Shown piece by piece: positions 52,701 to 63,001 of a DNA stretch of 64,000 bases (within the stretch, counting starts at the first letter, position 1; each line of letters opens with the position of its first letter). The stretch comes from Leishmania martiniquensis (taxonomy: Eukaryota; Euglenozoa; Kinetoplastea; Trypanosomatida; Trypanosomatidae). The stretch is from positions 64,501 through 128,500 of the forward strand of contig NC_090149.1 of NCBI RefSeq assembly GCF_017916325.1, given 5' to 3'. The translations under genes were made by a program, and so were the position numbers. The notes beneath the pieces were generated by a model that was not told where the DNA came from, ran no database searches, and worked only from the letters and a program-made list of their open reading frames with translations.

Positions 52701-55700
52701 TTACAACCTGCAGAGGTGGGCGCCAACGCCGCTTTTCCGCTCAAAGCTGCGGAGCACGGCGGGAGCGACGGCGCTGCTACCGCAAGCAGAGGTAGCGGTG
52801 CAGATGGCGAAGACAGCTACGGAGGTGGTCCCGTGCCCCCTCTCGCGACTGTAGAGCGCGTGCAGGAGCCGGGTGAGCGGGAGAAGGATGGCGTCGCTGA
52901 TTTGCTCCAGAGGGGCGACGAAGATGAGCCGCATCCGTCACGCGTGACGCCCCAGCCTGCAGGATCGTCACCGCTGCCGCATGCGCCTGCTCGGGCAAGT
53001 GCCAGTGTGTCAGTGCCAGCGAGTGCAGCCGCAGCGGCGCGGGCCACGAGCTCCAGCATTGCGAGCCGCTCTCCTGAGCTGGCATTCATCGCGGCACACT
53101 CGTGTCTCGATGAGGAGCAACTGCAATGGCGCGGGAACACGCGCGCGAAATCCACCTCCGTGGCCACATCCGAGTCGTTCTTTTACTCGCTTCCCAGCCA
53201 AGGTGCTGTCCGCGCGGCTAGCCGCCACAATACGCCAGAGCAGTACCGGCACCAGTCCAGCACCGCTGGTGAAGTAGCCTCACCCGTTCTCCGGCGAACC
53301 GAGTCAGCGCCAGCGCCGCACGCGGCCCGTCAGCCCCCATGGCAGCAGCCTCGCACCGACAGAGGCACAGGGCCCATGGAAGCCGGCACGTCCTTTCTGA
53401 GAGAGGCGTGGCATTGTGATTGGTCGGCTGACGATGACGGACAAAGGCATTCGATGAGGCAGAGCCTTCGCCCTTGGGTAAGCAGCAGCAGGGACTCGTC
53501 GGGAGGTGCGGCACGACACTCCGCAGAGGCGACAGCAGCACCGAAGCAGCCTGCCGTCTCGTGGACCATCCCGCTAGACTGGGCCGACAGCGGGGATGAG
53601 AGGAAGGATTGCCGAGGCGCGCGCGTCGCCTCGGCAAGCACACCACATCACCATCGGAAGACCCGAGGTGGCACTCCGCGTCGCCGCCCCCCGCCCCACT
53701 TGCGCTCTGATCGTCCGTGGGCTCGCCTCCTGACTCGTGGCCTGCGGGCGGTACTCTACTCGGCAAGCAGCAGCGACAGCAGCGAGAGGGAGGACAGAGA
53801 GGCGCGTGCACAGGCTGTGAAGCACACAAAGGGACCTGGCGGAGAACTCAGTGCGGATGCCGGTGCTGGAGCTGACTCCTTAGACTCGCTGCCGTCATCG
53901 TTCGCACCCTCCCTCGCGGTGACCATGTCTGCTGTGCCACGAAGGTCCGGACCGTGGTATGCGATGCCAGCAGGGCGCATCAAGAAGCGCCACGCGGCGT
54001 CAGTGGGCCTCACCACGTCCGTATCGTGGAAGCGGCGTCGCTCAGTGCGGGGTGACCGCTCGGTGCAATACGCCAGAAAGGGGCGTTGCCCGGGAGAGGG
54101 GCCAAGGGCAGAAGCCGGCCGTGGGAGCGCGGATACGTGGCATGACTCAGAATCGTCGACGGTGGCAGCGGCACGTCCTGCGGCAGTGAGGTCAAAGACG
54201 CCCACGACGGCCACGCAGCATGCCGAGTCAGGGAGGCGTTGGCCAGCCGGCCTCGCAGTCTCGCCATCGTCGGCGCGTACTCGCCAGCTGCAGCGCACAG
54301 CCTCCGCCCCGACGTACGCGACTGCAGAGGCGGCAGGCACCACCCCTGAAAGGCGGGAGCGGCTCCGTCAGAGACGGCAGCCAGCGGGGCCCACGTACGT
54401 TCAGCTGCATGAAAAGATGCGCTCCCTGCGTCGTAGCGCGTCCGCGAGGGTGTGGCGGCCCCGTCTGTCGGTAGGAACCATCTCCAAAGGCAACGCACGG
54501 GTGTGTCGGGCCATCGGTGCTCGCAAAGTCGAGGACGCCCGCTGCGGGGGTGCGGCGTCCTCTTGCAGCGCGGTAGTGTGGCGGCTAACCGGAGCCCCGA
54601 GGCCGCGCTGCACTGCGGAAAGATGTGCGACGCAGCCGCAACAGGAAAGGGGGCCGATCCTGCTATCGGCGCCTCATCGAGCGGTTGCCCCTTGGTCGCC
54701 CCTGCGCTCCGAGCACCCGCCCTGTCGCCTGCCGGGCGCCGACCTTTGCGGCGAGGCTAGAAGGAATCTTTTACCAGGCGCGCCGACTGGCGTGGAGCGC
54801 CAGGCGGAGGGCGGCGCGGCTGAGAGCGCTCGCACCAGTGTTGTCGTAGGAGCTCCGTTGCCGCTGCCTCTGTCTGAAGCGCCATCGTCGTCACCCTTCT
54901 CACCGCCGCCGCGCATGGGAGACACTGCCCCGCGTCAAGAACAAGCGGCCACTTCAGTGAGAAAGACTGGAGATCAAGGAGTCGATAAAGGCACGACACG
55001 CGCCTCTGCTGCGTGCAGCAATGCGGATATGGGCGTTGCGTTAAGGGCGGCAAGGGCGACCGCAACCTGCGAGAGCAGCCTCACCACAGCGGCGGCCGTA
55101 GATGATCAGTCCGCCGCGCCCACACCTTCTGGCGCCATCCCTGTTCAGGCGCTCTCACCCTCAGGGTGTACTCCAGCGAGCACGGAAGGCGACGTGGTGC
55201 ATGGCAGACCCGATGGACATCCCGCAACTCCACACTCGCCCGCAGGGGAACGCGATGGAAGCCCAAAGCCGCTCAACGCGCGTGATCAGGTGACCTCGGT
55301 AGCGCAGCCGCTCGAGCTGGCCCCCGGCATCCCTCCGTCGGCCTGCCGTGGTCTCAGCGAGGCACCGAAGGGCTCGTCGCACTCGAGCACGCCCGCACGC
55401 TCTTGTGGTCTGCACCCTGTTCGCCCATCCGCTCGCTTTATCAGCGACTTCCCTTCGGCCACGGCAGCAGCGGCAGAAGGCGGAGACGGCGTGCGAGACC
55501 GAGGCGAAACGGGGCAAGATGATGAGAGTAATGGGGAGAGCTTGCTGGGGACCAACTCGGATGCCTATTGGGGCGGAGCGCTCCACGCCTCTGCCCCTGC
55601 TCTTCCACCCTCGCAGCCGCCGCCAGAGGTCTCACAGCAGCGCACTCTCGTCTACGTCACCCCAAAGGCCACCTCCACTGCAGCCGGCGCAGAGCATCAG

Positions 55701-57326
55701 CCTGCGGCCAAGACCACTCAAGAACTTGTGCCTGCTTTCTCTGGCGGCACACGAAAACACAGTCCTCCATCGACGTCAGTGTCACCATCGCCGCGCGCGC
55801 GTGGAGTTCCCCAAGCAGCTCTTTCCGAAACAGGCGAAGCACATGAAGCGGTGCTCGCGGAGTCGTACGCTCAGAGCGGTGAGAAAGCACAGCGCCTCTT
55901 GCAGCAGGCCCTTGCTGAACCGCCCAGGGCATCCCGGGCACCAACAAGGACAGAATGCGGGCACGGGCTCATCACAGCTCCGGGGCGCATGGTGGATGCA
56001 AGCCTCGCTGCTGTTGGCAGTGCTGGCGCGCGCCCACCAGAGACAGCGGCGAAGCTGTGCGGCAGCAGCGGTGCGGCTGGTCAGAGTCAGAATGTTCGGC
56101 AGCAGGCCAGCTGGACGGAGACGCCTGTGAGCCCCGAGCATCTCTCGCGCCCCGACGCGGAAGCTGCATCGCCCTTCAGCCCTCCGGCGCCGCTCGCGGC
56201 GAGTGCGGCGCATGCCGGTCCCCCCGCCCCCTTGGCCCCGCTTTCCTCCTCGCCGGCAGAGGCGCCGTCTGCCGCTGCTATCGGTGTCGAAAGTGCCAGC
56301 GCTGCGGTTGGCGTCCATTCAGCAGTGCGCCATGCCGCCGCGCCGACACCTGTGAAGAGCGTCGATATGCAGCAGCAGACAGTGACAACGCGCAAGCATT
56401 CACTCCCACTCTTGTGCTGCGTTAATGAAGGCCCTGCCAAAGACTCACCACCGGAGCAGCAGCAGCAGCAGCGACGCAAGGCAATGGAGCACCGGATCGC
56501 ACAACTCGAAGCAGCCCTTTTCCTGCAGCGGCAGACCGAGCAGCGCCACCTCCGCGATGTCGAGGAAGTGCCGGCGGACTACTTCGAGATCGCAATGGAC
56601 GGCGACGAGGCTTGTTTGGGGGTCACTGTCGTCAGGAATGTAAAGCGGCGAAGCCGTGGCTACCAGCGCTACCGACCACAAGGGGGAGGTTGCCATGGAG
56701 GTGGCGATGGTGTGGAAGGCCGCGGCGCTGCTGCCTTCGATGAAAGGGGAAGGGGCGCATCATCGCAAGCGCAGGGGAGTGTACGATCTGTGCCCGCGCC
56801 ACAGGACTCTCGGCTGCCCGTGCCAGCGTCGGCTATTCACTGGGCAGCCGCATTTCGAGACAGCGGCCGCTCCAGGGATACTGAGAGTGGCCGCGCATGT
56901 GGAAGTCTACGCGGTTCGGAAGCAATGCCTGCAGGCCCTGCACCTGGTGCAAGCAGCGCGTCGTACACGCAACTCGCAGACCGTCGGTACGGCTGGGCCG
57001 CTACGCCCGCCGTAGTGGCGCCGACAGACCCGAGGTACAGCCGCGCTACTACGTCTTTCCTGATTGGCGCGGACTGGCGCTACCAGCGTATATACGTGGA
57101 TACCATGTACTTCCCAAAAGCGGGGGTCGATAGCGCATCGCAGGGCGCCGAAGCAGCGCACAATAGCCACGAAGAAGGGAGCGGGCAGGTTGGTGTCGCC
57201 TGTAGCGCACCAGAAGCCCTGGCACGCAGCGAAAGCCCATCAGCGGCTCCGACGGCAGCCGTTTGGTGCGCATCCTTGGCCAATAGCCTCAGCGCCGATG
57301 TCTTTCCATGTCGGTCACTTCACTGA
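49767..57326 (+). CDS. Very large low-complexity protein of unknown function
   Basis: 2,519 residues from the first in-frame ATG, uninterrupted over 7.56 kb, which is far beyond chance. Composition is dominated by Ala, Ser, Arg, Pro and Gly; most of it should be disordered. The N-terminal ~60 residues look more conserved in style ('REIDGHLHRIEDYLRGM', 'LLDQVLHLAFLP'). A charged helical patch near residue 620-650 contains 'LRSLRRRERQHRQSVLKRE'. Near 2225-2265 is a predicted coiled coil after a short poly-Gln ('MEHRIAQLEAALFLQRQ'). A C-terminal segment of about 60 residues with many Tyr and Arg ('RSRGYQRYRP', 'DWRYQRIYVDTMYFP') is the best candidate for a conserved motif. Function unknown; a cytoskeletal scaffold is one guess only. 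Confidence 0.78.
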   Translation: MQNVHHREIDGHLHRIEDYLRGMVRPPRARYGPSLLDQVLHLAFLPVTSSCDSGFPRRTANEQARIWVSVMCDAPLSSAGLYSTMTSASAAATAAAAHPLAPAQSLPPPPLSASPTVATVVRPPASSSTRPRRVPAKSAPPRVAALPSARTKRGPSLPRQETALLYRRGYCNNNSSSSSSSAKASVSNSAAASSPLLPALRPPPPLSSVPAGGAVAHERTGSVTTRRRIYGSHSLGSILHDLEERPRPPPQLLQSKQRQDTDRLPSSSSSSSHRGDCRGTRLAPLQHLGSSGRLCRRDDDEGSYESPQDISRHLGRAASSAPEEQLSSLPSSLGGSPAPYETPFRCRLRHLDRLLGDGVGPSRGTRSSIEQRATQFRDPPATAASPAESRWLPASSFHATGTSPVLAAAQPANILPERVANVPHEEHHPCHPYPARCERATSTDAAATPRIGAATGVDAPTPVPTAGEDGAAHGRGSSDESCLGAGASREGTGRRTSSSDEGLRGSEKGCGIHRLNAGASQDAEGHVPASSSVFRAAGPQGSPVPCSQQQRLSVGSASSELERLALVRIEGDLFVSSRHGTGCVNSEADVSGGRCLATLLWPRRQGAEAAEKLRSLRRRERQHRQSVLKREVEGRYAIRLLEASDAADVDPNWLRVADDDTATATSFTLSCSPSWFVGQLPRRVEGGRRTATSESHTNEELADEATAAEASRRESRSRSGRTPLSSRSSMTAIDDSEQQRDVKRERLVVGEARASVSPLDIAEGAAAAAAAASGVGGAPPSPSSRSPYSKGKGAPSGSIEAAVGEGVKTAMREVAPPPPAGNDAALTASRADAPAPVPLPSAEGQSSPPSHLWTLDKGVSEGDSREEEEVLMAAERDRRRRGDEKYADSAQETGGPAFAGHSALSVGGGVSGEVADNDVDDTSSRGEEKTISSISSAEASSAEFRAWCNAAQAHLSSSASTGACIAGTVGATGGAAEHLQPAEVGANAAFPLKAAEHGGSDGAATASRGSGADGEDSYGGGPVPPLATVERVQEPGEREKDGVADLLQRGDEDEPHPSRVTPQPAGSSPLPHAPARASASVSVPASAAAAARATSSSIASRSPELAFIAAHSCLDEEQLQWRGNTRAKSTSVATSESFFYSLPSQGAVRAASRHNTPEQYRHQSSTAGEVASPVLRRTESAPAPHAARQPPWQQPRTDRGTGPMEAGTSFLREAWHCDWSADDDGQRHSMRQSLRPWVSSSRDSSGGAARHSAEATAAPKQPAVSWTIPLDWADSGDERKDCRGARVASASTPHHHRKTRGGTPRRRPPPHLRSDRPWARLLTRGLRAVLYSASSSDSSEREDREARAQAVKHTKGPGGELSADAGAGADSLDSLPSSFAPSLAVTMSAVPRRSGPWYAMPAGRIKKRHAASVGLTTSVSWKRRRSVRGDRSVQYARKGRCPGEGPRAEAGRGSADTWHDSESSTVAAARPAAVRSKTPTTATQHAESGRRWPAGLAVSPSSARTRQLQRTASAPTYATAEAAGTTPERRERLRQRRQPAGPTYVQLHEKMRSLRRSASARVWRPRLSVGTISKGNARVCRAIGARKVEDARCGGAASSCSAVVWRLTGAPRPRCTAERCATQPQQERGPILLSAPHRAVAPWSPLRSEHPPCRLPGADLCGEARRNLLPGAPTGVERQAEGGAAESARTSVVVGAPLPLPLSEAPSSSPFSPPPRMGDTAPRQEQAATSVRKTGDQGVDKGTTRASAACSNADMGVALRAARATATCESSLTTAAAVDDQSAAPTPSGAIPVQALSPSGCTPASTEGDVVHGRPDGHPATPHSPAGERDGSPKPLNARDQVTSVAQPLELAPGIPPSACRGLSEAPKGSSHSSTPARSCGLHPVRPSARFISDFPSATAAAAEGGDGVRDRGETGQDDESNGESLLGTNSDAYWGGALHASAPALPPSQPPPEVSQQRTLVYVTPKATSTAAGAEHQPAAKTTQELVPAFSGGTRKHSPPSTSVSPSPRARGVPQAALSETGEAHEAVLAESYAQSGEKAQRLLQQALAEPPRASRAPTRTECGHGLITAPGRMVDASLAAVGSAGARPPETAAKLCGSSGAAGQSQNVRQQASWTETPVSPEHLSRPDAEAASPFSPPAPLAASAAHAGPPAPLAPLSSSPAEAPSAAAIGVESASAAVGVHSAVRHAAAPTPVKSVDMQQQTVTTRKHSLPLLCCVNEGPAKDSPPEQQQQQRRKAMEHRIAQLEAALFLQRQTEQRHLRDVEEVPADYFEIAMDGDEACLGVTVVRNVKRRSRGYQRYRPQGGGCHGGGDGVEGRGAAAFDERGRGASSQAQGSVRSVPAPQDSRLPVPASAIHWAAAFRDSGRSRDTESGRACGSLRGSEAMPAGPAPGASSASYTQLADRRYGWAATPAVVAPTDPRYSRATTSFLIGADWRYQRIYVDTMYFPKAGVDSASQGAEAAHNSHEEGSGQVGVACSAPEALARSESPSAAPTAAVWCASLANSLSADVFPCRSLH

Positions 57327-58401
57327 AGTAGCGGAGAAATCATTTCAAAGAACAAAGGCGCTCTGAGAGGAGCGCCTGCACATCCCGCCCCCCTCCCCCT
57401 CCCTCCTCCTTCCCTCCCTGCCAGCGTGCACGTTGAGGGGCCAAGGGCGAGGGGAAGGGGGGTCGCATCCTTTGCTGCTACGTTTGCATGCTCGAGCCCG
57501 TCGGCAGTGGCTCAGTAATACCCCATTGCTCAGCATCTGTGAAAGATGACCACTGTCTCCGCTAATGCTGCCAACAAGCGTCGTATCTGATGCGATCGTG
57601 GGCTTGCAGAAAGAGGAGGCGGGCGTGGGAAAGGCGGGGCTAGGCGCCGCCTCGGTGCTCGGGGGAGGAGAGAGAGGGAAGGGGAGGGGGCAAGTGGGAT
57701 GGGCACCCCGATTCGCCTCCCCTTTGCACTGGAAGGCGCGGCCGCAACGCTTAGGCGGAGACGGAGGCGTGTGCACCCGGGGCACCATCATTGCCACCAC
57801 CACTCCCCTCTTCACTCCCATCGCGACACAGCGATGTGCCCCTGCCCGCCGTGCATGATGCACGGAAGACCACGCCCCTGCAGAGGCCTCTCTCTTCTTT
57901 TCTCTGTCTCTCTCTGTACGTGTACTGTCGTATCTGCTTAAAAGGGAGGGAGAGCAGATATCTCGCTGCCCCCACCACCACCACCACCCCCTCTCTCCCT
58001 GCTCGCACACCAATCCCCATGCCCTCCACGCCCTACCTCTTCGCCTTGCTCTGCTGCCGAGTAGGCCCGCGCTTTACCGCCTCACAGGGTCCCCCTTTCA
58101 TTTCTCTGCTCTCCCCTCCCTCTGCACGCCCACACACGTCGGTGCTCCTCGTCCACCTTGGCACGCACGTCTATCGCCCGAGGCGGTCCTTCTTTTGTCG
58201 ACTTGGCCATCGCTGCCCTTGTCACTACTGTCGGTGCCCTATCTCCTCTTCCCCTTTTTTTTCGGTCCTCCCGCACCCCTTTCTCTGTCTACGCGCCATT
58301 GCAACGATCCTACAGCGGAAAGGAAAAGGATCTGTCCTTTTTTTTTCAAATCCTCTCTCTCCTACGCACAGCCAGCGGGGGCACGTGGGTTGTGCATCAT
58401 C
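57327..58401. other. Intergenic spacer before CTL transporter
   Basis: About 1.07 kb. Purine-rich G/A block at 57660-57695, C/T-rich elsewhere, and the acceptor region at 58333-58371. No gene supported. Confidence 0.55.
58333..58371 (+). promoter_or_regulatory. Candidate splice acceptor for CTL transporter
   Basis: T-rich run (T11) and TCCTCTCTCTCCT tract followed by ACGCACAG; AG at 58370-58371, 31 nt before ATG 58402. Confidence 0.55.
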
Positions 58402-60210
58402 ATGGCGTATGCTGCTGGCCGTGGGGCGGCTGAGAAGGCGCCGTTGGTCGGTGGGAACTTCTCAGAGACACACAGGGACCCCTACTCGGATGAGCTGGGC
58501 CCTGGCGCCCCCGTGTACAACGTCCCGAGCGCTGTAGACGATGGCGCACCCGGCACCACCACCACCGTCGACTGCGACCCGCGCGAAGATGACAATGCCG
58601 ATTGGAACGCCACGAAAGCCCATCAAGGAGATCGCCGCGGGAAGCAGCAGCAGGCGCAACTCGCATTCCACACACCCAACGGGAACCCCTCCAGCAATGA
58701 GCTGTGGCGCTTTCGCGCGCGCGGCTGCCAGGACTGCTGGGCAGCTGTGCTCTTCGTGGCTTTGGTCGCGATCGTACTCTTTTGGGGTATGGAAGAGGTC
58801 TGGCAACTGCAGCTGACAGAGGGCGACCTCGCTGCGATCGCTGTGGCCGCCAAGTGGAGGGGCAACGCAAACGCACCCGACGTCGCGGTCTCGACAGGCA
58901 CCTTGGGCCACGGCAAAGTGTTCTACGGCGTCGCAGCTCTGCGTGCTGGCGTGGTGGCTCTGTGGGCTGGGATGGAAGGTGTAGTGCCTCCAGCGAGCGC
59001 GTATATCGACCCCTCGTTGTCGCCCTCAGCTAGCATGGTTGGTGCTGTCCTGCGAGTACTGACATGGTGCGCAGCAGCGGCAGCTACCACGGTCCTGGTC
59101 GCGTACGGCGGACTTCTTCTCATTGCTGTCTACCCCCGGCAGCTTATATATATCCAGTCCGGCGTCGCGTCGATGTTCTCTGCGGCCTCCGCCGGTATGG
59201 CCCTCGCTCAGGGAGCGCAGCTGATGGCAATCATCTTCGCCTGCATGACTTTCATGCCGCTGCTGTGGATCTACCTCATTCAGGACCGGATCCCCTTCAC
59301 CACGACAATGCTGTGCGCCACTGTGTCCGTCCTTCGACGCCACCGCAGCCTCTTCGTCATCTCCCTCGGCTCCGCCGTGGCGAGCTGGTGCTTCGTCGTG
59401 ACGGCAGTGGTATGCGTGCTGCCGAGCGTGCTGCGCATTCTCGCCGGCACGTCGACCGGCAGAAATGTCATCTACCCCGTGGTCCTCATGTTCTGTATAT
59501 TTTGGGTGCAGGAGGTACTCAGCGCGCTCGTGCATGTGACGGTGTGCGGCGTGGTGGCCACGTGGTACTTTGCGGGAGAGAAGCACATGCCTTCATTCCC
59601 CGTTCGAAACTCGTTTCAGCGCGCCGTCACGACAAGCTTCGGCTCTGTCTGCCTCGGCTCCCTCGTGACTGCCGTGGTGTCGCTGGTGCGCTTTCTGATC
59701 GAGTCGATGCGCAGCAGCAACGACGGCGATAACTTCTGGATGTGTGTCATGGACTGCCTCGTTGGCTGCGTCGAGGACTTGGTGCGGTATTTCAACCAGT
59801 ACGCCTTCGTGCACGTGGCCGTGTATGGGTGCGGCTACGTGGATGCCGCCAAGGAAACTTGGGCGCTCGTGAAGCAGTGCGCCTTCTCGGCTATCTTCAA
59901 CGATTCGTTGACTGGGCAGGTGGTCGGCATCCTTACCTTCATCAGCGCCCTGTTCGTCGCGCTCCTGACCGCGCTCATCACATGGAATACGGCGGCGGTG
60001 ACGCTAATGTTTTTCATGTCGCTCATCGTGAGCGGCATCTTCTACAACCCGGTAAGCTCGTGCGTGACAACGATCTATGTGTGCTTTGCGGAGGTTCCGG
60101 CAGGGCTGCAGCTCTCGTTCCCAGAGCTGTACGAAGCCCTCGTGGATGCCGATGCGGGCTATACGCAGCGCCGTGGCGACACCAACTTGTACGGCACCGC
60201 TCTTGTATAA
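58402..60210 (+). CDS. Choline transporter-like (CTL/SLC44, Pns1-type) membrane protein
   Basis: 602 residues. A hydrophilic N-terminus of ~105 residues leads to a first span 'CWAAVLFVALVAIVLFW'. A poorly conserved external loop follows, then about nine further spans. The family hallmark is near residues 463-490: 'FNQYAFVHVAVYG' with 'DAAKETWAL' after it, equivalent to 'NRNAYI..AIYG..FC..AK' in SLC44 proteins. Later spans 'LTFISALFVALLTALI' and 'SLIVSGIFYNPV' complete the core, and 'CFAEVPAGLQLSFPELYEAL' forms the C-terminal tail. Members move choline or ethanolamine, or act in membrane lipid supply. ATG 58402 is chosen because the frame to its left encodes only leader sequence and the acceptor lies just upstream. 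Confidence 0.86.
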   Translation: MAYAAGRGAAEKAPLVGGNFSETHRDPYSDELGPGAPVYNVPSAVDDGAPGTTTTVDCDPREDDNADWNATKAHQGDRRGKQQQAQLAFHTPNGNPSSNELWRFRARGCQDCWAAVLFVALVAIVLFWGMEEVWQLQLTEGDLAAIAVAAKWRGNANAPDVAVSTGTLGHGKVFYGVAALRAGVVALWAGMEGVVPPASAYIDPSLSPSASMVGAVLRVLTWCAAAAATTVLVAYGGLLLIAVYPRQLIYIQSGVASMFSAASAGMALAQGAQLMAIIFACMTFMPLLWIYLIQDRIPFTTTMLCATVSVLRRHRSLFVISLGSAVASWCFVVTAVVCVLPSVLRILAGTSTGRNVIYPVVLMFCIFWVQEVLSALVHVTVCGVVATWYFAGEKHMPSFPVRNSFQRAVTTSFGSVCLGSLVTAVVSLVRFLIESMRSSNDGDNFWMCVMDCLVGCVEDLVRYFNQYAFVHVAVYGCGYVDAAKETWALVKQCAFSAIFNDSLTGQVVGILTFISALFVALLTALITWNTAAVTLMFFMSLIVSGIFYNPVSSCVTTIYVCFAEVPAGLQLSFPELYEALVDADAGYTQRRGDTNLYGTALV

Positions 60211-63001
60211 GTACCGGGCCTCGCGGAAGTGTGCGTGGGGAGCTGTCGATGGAGCCGATGTGAGGCGAGGACGAAGCGAGCCAAACGAGATGGGCGGGAG
60301 TCCCCCACGGCGACTGCGAAGAGGTGAACGGAGAAGCGCGTGGCGACAACACACAGGCGCATTGGTTTCTCTGCCTGTCGGCCAAAACAGATGCGTCGCG
60401 CCACTCCCTCAGCAGTGCATACGGAGGCCGGGTGGAGGAGGGGGAGAGCGATCGTTTGGTGCGCGCATGTCTGGTGCGCCCTTCCTACCCGCCCGTTCTC
60501 ACTCCCCTCACTCTCACGTTCATCGCCTTCGCGCTTTCGTCGTGAATGTGGCCTCTAGCATGTCTTTGGTGCTTCAGCGCATAGCCGCTTTTTCTCGCAC
60601 CTCCTCCTCTGTCTGAGGGGATATATATATATATACAGGTGCGTGTGTGTGCTGAAAGGGATGTGTGTTTGGTGTCGCGATCGTCAACGCCGCCGACGCA
60701 ACGCTCCCCTTCCCCCCCCCACTAACCGCCGTGGCAACGCCATCAGTCCCCTCGAGAACGCTAGCCCAAGTCGTGGATGCACACGAATAGAGCAAAGCTG
60801 TTATGCTACTTCATGTTGGTGCGCCTCTCTCGCTCACCTCGACCACACACACAACACACGCCGGATCCCCTCCCCTTCCGTATCACTTCCTCTTCTCCTG
60901 TCGCGTCCTGGACACAGTTGGGCGTACGAGGGGGGAGAGGGGGGTGTCCCTCCTGTGCTTGTCAGCGAGGGCCCTTTTGCTTTGATCTCGTGCGCTATAG
61001 GCTCCGCATGCACGTCCGCATACGTGTGCGCCCCCCTCTATCTTCTGCAGACCTACGCCACCCTGTCGCGTCGCCGTCGCTGGATGGTGTGTGGGTGGGG
61101 GGGGAGGGGGAGAGAGACTGCAGGCGGTCGTTACCTCAAAATATATTTATATATTTACATCCTATCAAAGGAGAGGAAGGGGGGAAAAGGGGTGTGAGGG
61201 AGGCGTGCGGACGGGGATGGGTGGGCAGCGCAAGAGGACATCGAACGCTTAGCTGGCACGGCTTCTCTTCCTTAATAATGGTAGCTTGGCTTGCTCTTCG
61301 CCCGCTCTCCCACACCGTGTGTGTGTGTGTGTGAGCGAGAGGGAAGGGGGAAGGCAGTGTCTTGCTCGCTGAATCCCCACACACACAGAGAGAGACACAC
61401 ATCTCCCTCTCTTCCACACCGCCTCTCACTCACTCGCCCTCGCCCTCTCTCCCCATGCTTGCTAACCGACAGATTCTCGCTCTCTTGCTTGCTTTGGGCA
61501 GTGTGCCGCAGGTCACAGGCAGGCCCCCTCGCGCGTACGCAGCGGCAGGGCATTGCTGCATCCATAATATCCCCCCACTCCCCTTTAGGACTGCCGTTGT
61601 GAGTTTACATTTACAGGTAAGGCTGGAGGCAGGCGGCGCTCCTTCGAAGCAATCCTCTCTTCTCTTCCGCGCCCCACCACCACATCCACCATCGCGTCCT
61701 CCCCTCCCTCACTCTCCCTCTCTCGCTCGCTGTATCTCGTATACGTAACCCTTTATGCATTGGGGAGAAGTGGAGGCTGCCTCTGCCGCTTTCCCTCGGT
61801 GCTTCTGTCTGTCGCCAAGTGTGGCGGCTCTGCCCTTATTTTTGTCTGCCCTCGGTGTGGTATCGCTCTCAATGTGAATCTCTGCGGCTTTTTTCTTTGC
61901 TTTTCGGTGCATGCTGCCTTGCTTGCAGGCTGTCCGCCACTTCAGCGCACGAGTCATGTACATGCGCACACACGTGCGTACGTACGCACTTCATGGTGTA
62001 CGGTGAGCACATATATATAAGGGGGGGCATACGGGTCGGCTCGAATGGGTTTGTATGGTACCATTCTGTATTCGTGTTGTACCAACGGAGCGCATTGTTA
62101 ACCTGCGCGCACCTGTGTGTGTGTGTGTGTGTGCAGTGCGAGGGGGGGGGGCAGTATCATTCAGGACCGTAGCTATCTAGCACACGTAGGCGCATCAGGC
62201 CCGCCCACCCGTCTGCCATCTCCACCCCACCCCACCCCGCCCACATTTGTTTTTGCTGTAAAAGTTGAAGCGGAGATCGCGAAGCGGACCAAAGGTATTC
62301 ACAGGAGGATAAGCGGCACTGTCGACGTGGTAACACCTCTCTTGCACGTGTCGGTGCCACACATGCACACAAACACACACACACACACAGGTGCGCGCAC
62401 CTTACTGCCTTCCGGTTTGTGGGACAGGGGGGAGGGAGAGAGGGGAGAAGCGGCTGTCGCCGACGCCAGCTCTCCCGCGCATTTATCTGCGCGCGTTTCG
62501 CTTTGCTTCTGCAAGACGTGCCACCTTCCCGTCGAGCGCCATAAATAGTCTTTGGTGAGCAGGTCCCACCCCTTTGCGTCTCTCTCTCTTGCATGCCATC
62601 GGCTGGCCGTCACACGTAGAGCCGCATGTGAGCTTACCCTTCTCGTCACGAGCCGGTGACGCTGCAGCCCGCATTTCAGTGCTGCAGACGATACCAACCC
62701 CCCCCCTCTCATCCCCTCTCTCGCTCTCTTGCTCTCTACCTTATTCACACCCCACACACACACACGCACATAAACGAAAGCGAGTCATACCGAAGTAGCC
62801 GCCAACGCAGCGGTTGAAAAGAGGGCGTCGCCTGGAGGCGGTGAAGCAGCAGTGGCAAGCGGCCTGTCCTTTCCCATGAGCGCCAATGCCAGTTGCTTGT
62901 CCGAACCTACTTCCGCCTCTTTCTCTTCTTCGTCTCTCTGGTGAGTAGGTTGTGTCGCTCATATTTTTTTCCACACTCGCTCTCAACGTCGCCCCGTTGT
63001 C
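60211..63001. other. Long gene-free region downstream of CTL transporter
   Basis: About 2.8 kb. AT-rich islands at 60621-60635, 61139-61160 and 62010-62022, GT run near 61318-61332, CA run near 62370-62389, G-runs near 62022 and 62140. No convincing coding frame, tRNA or snRNA seen. Confidence 0.5.

Noticed and set aside
60211..63001. Possible tRNA or snRNA cluster in the long spacer
   Set aside because: No cloverleaf with anticodon arm or B-box-like sequence was found by eye.
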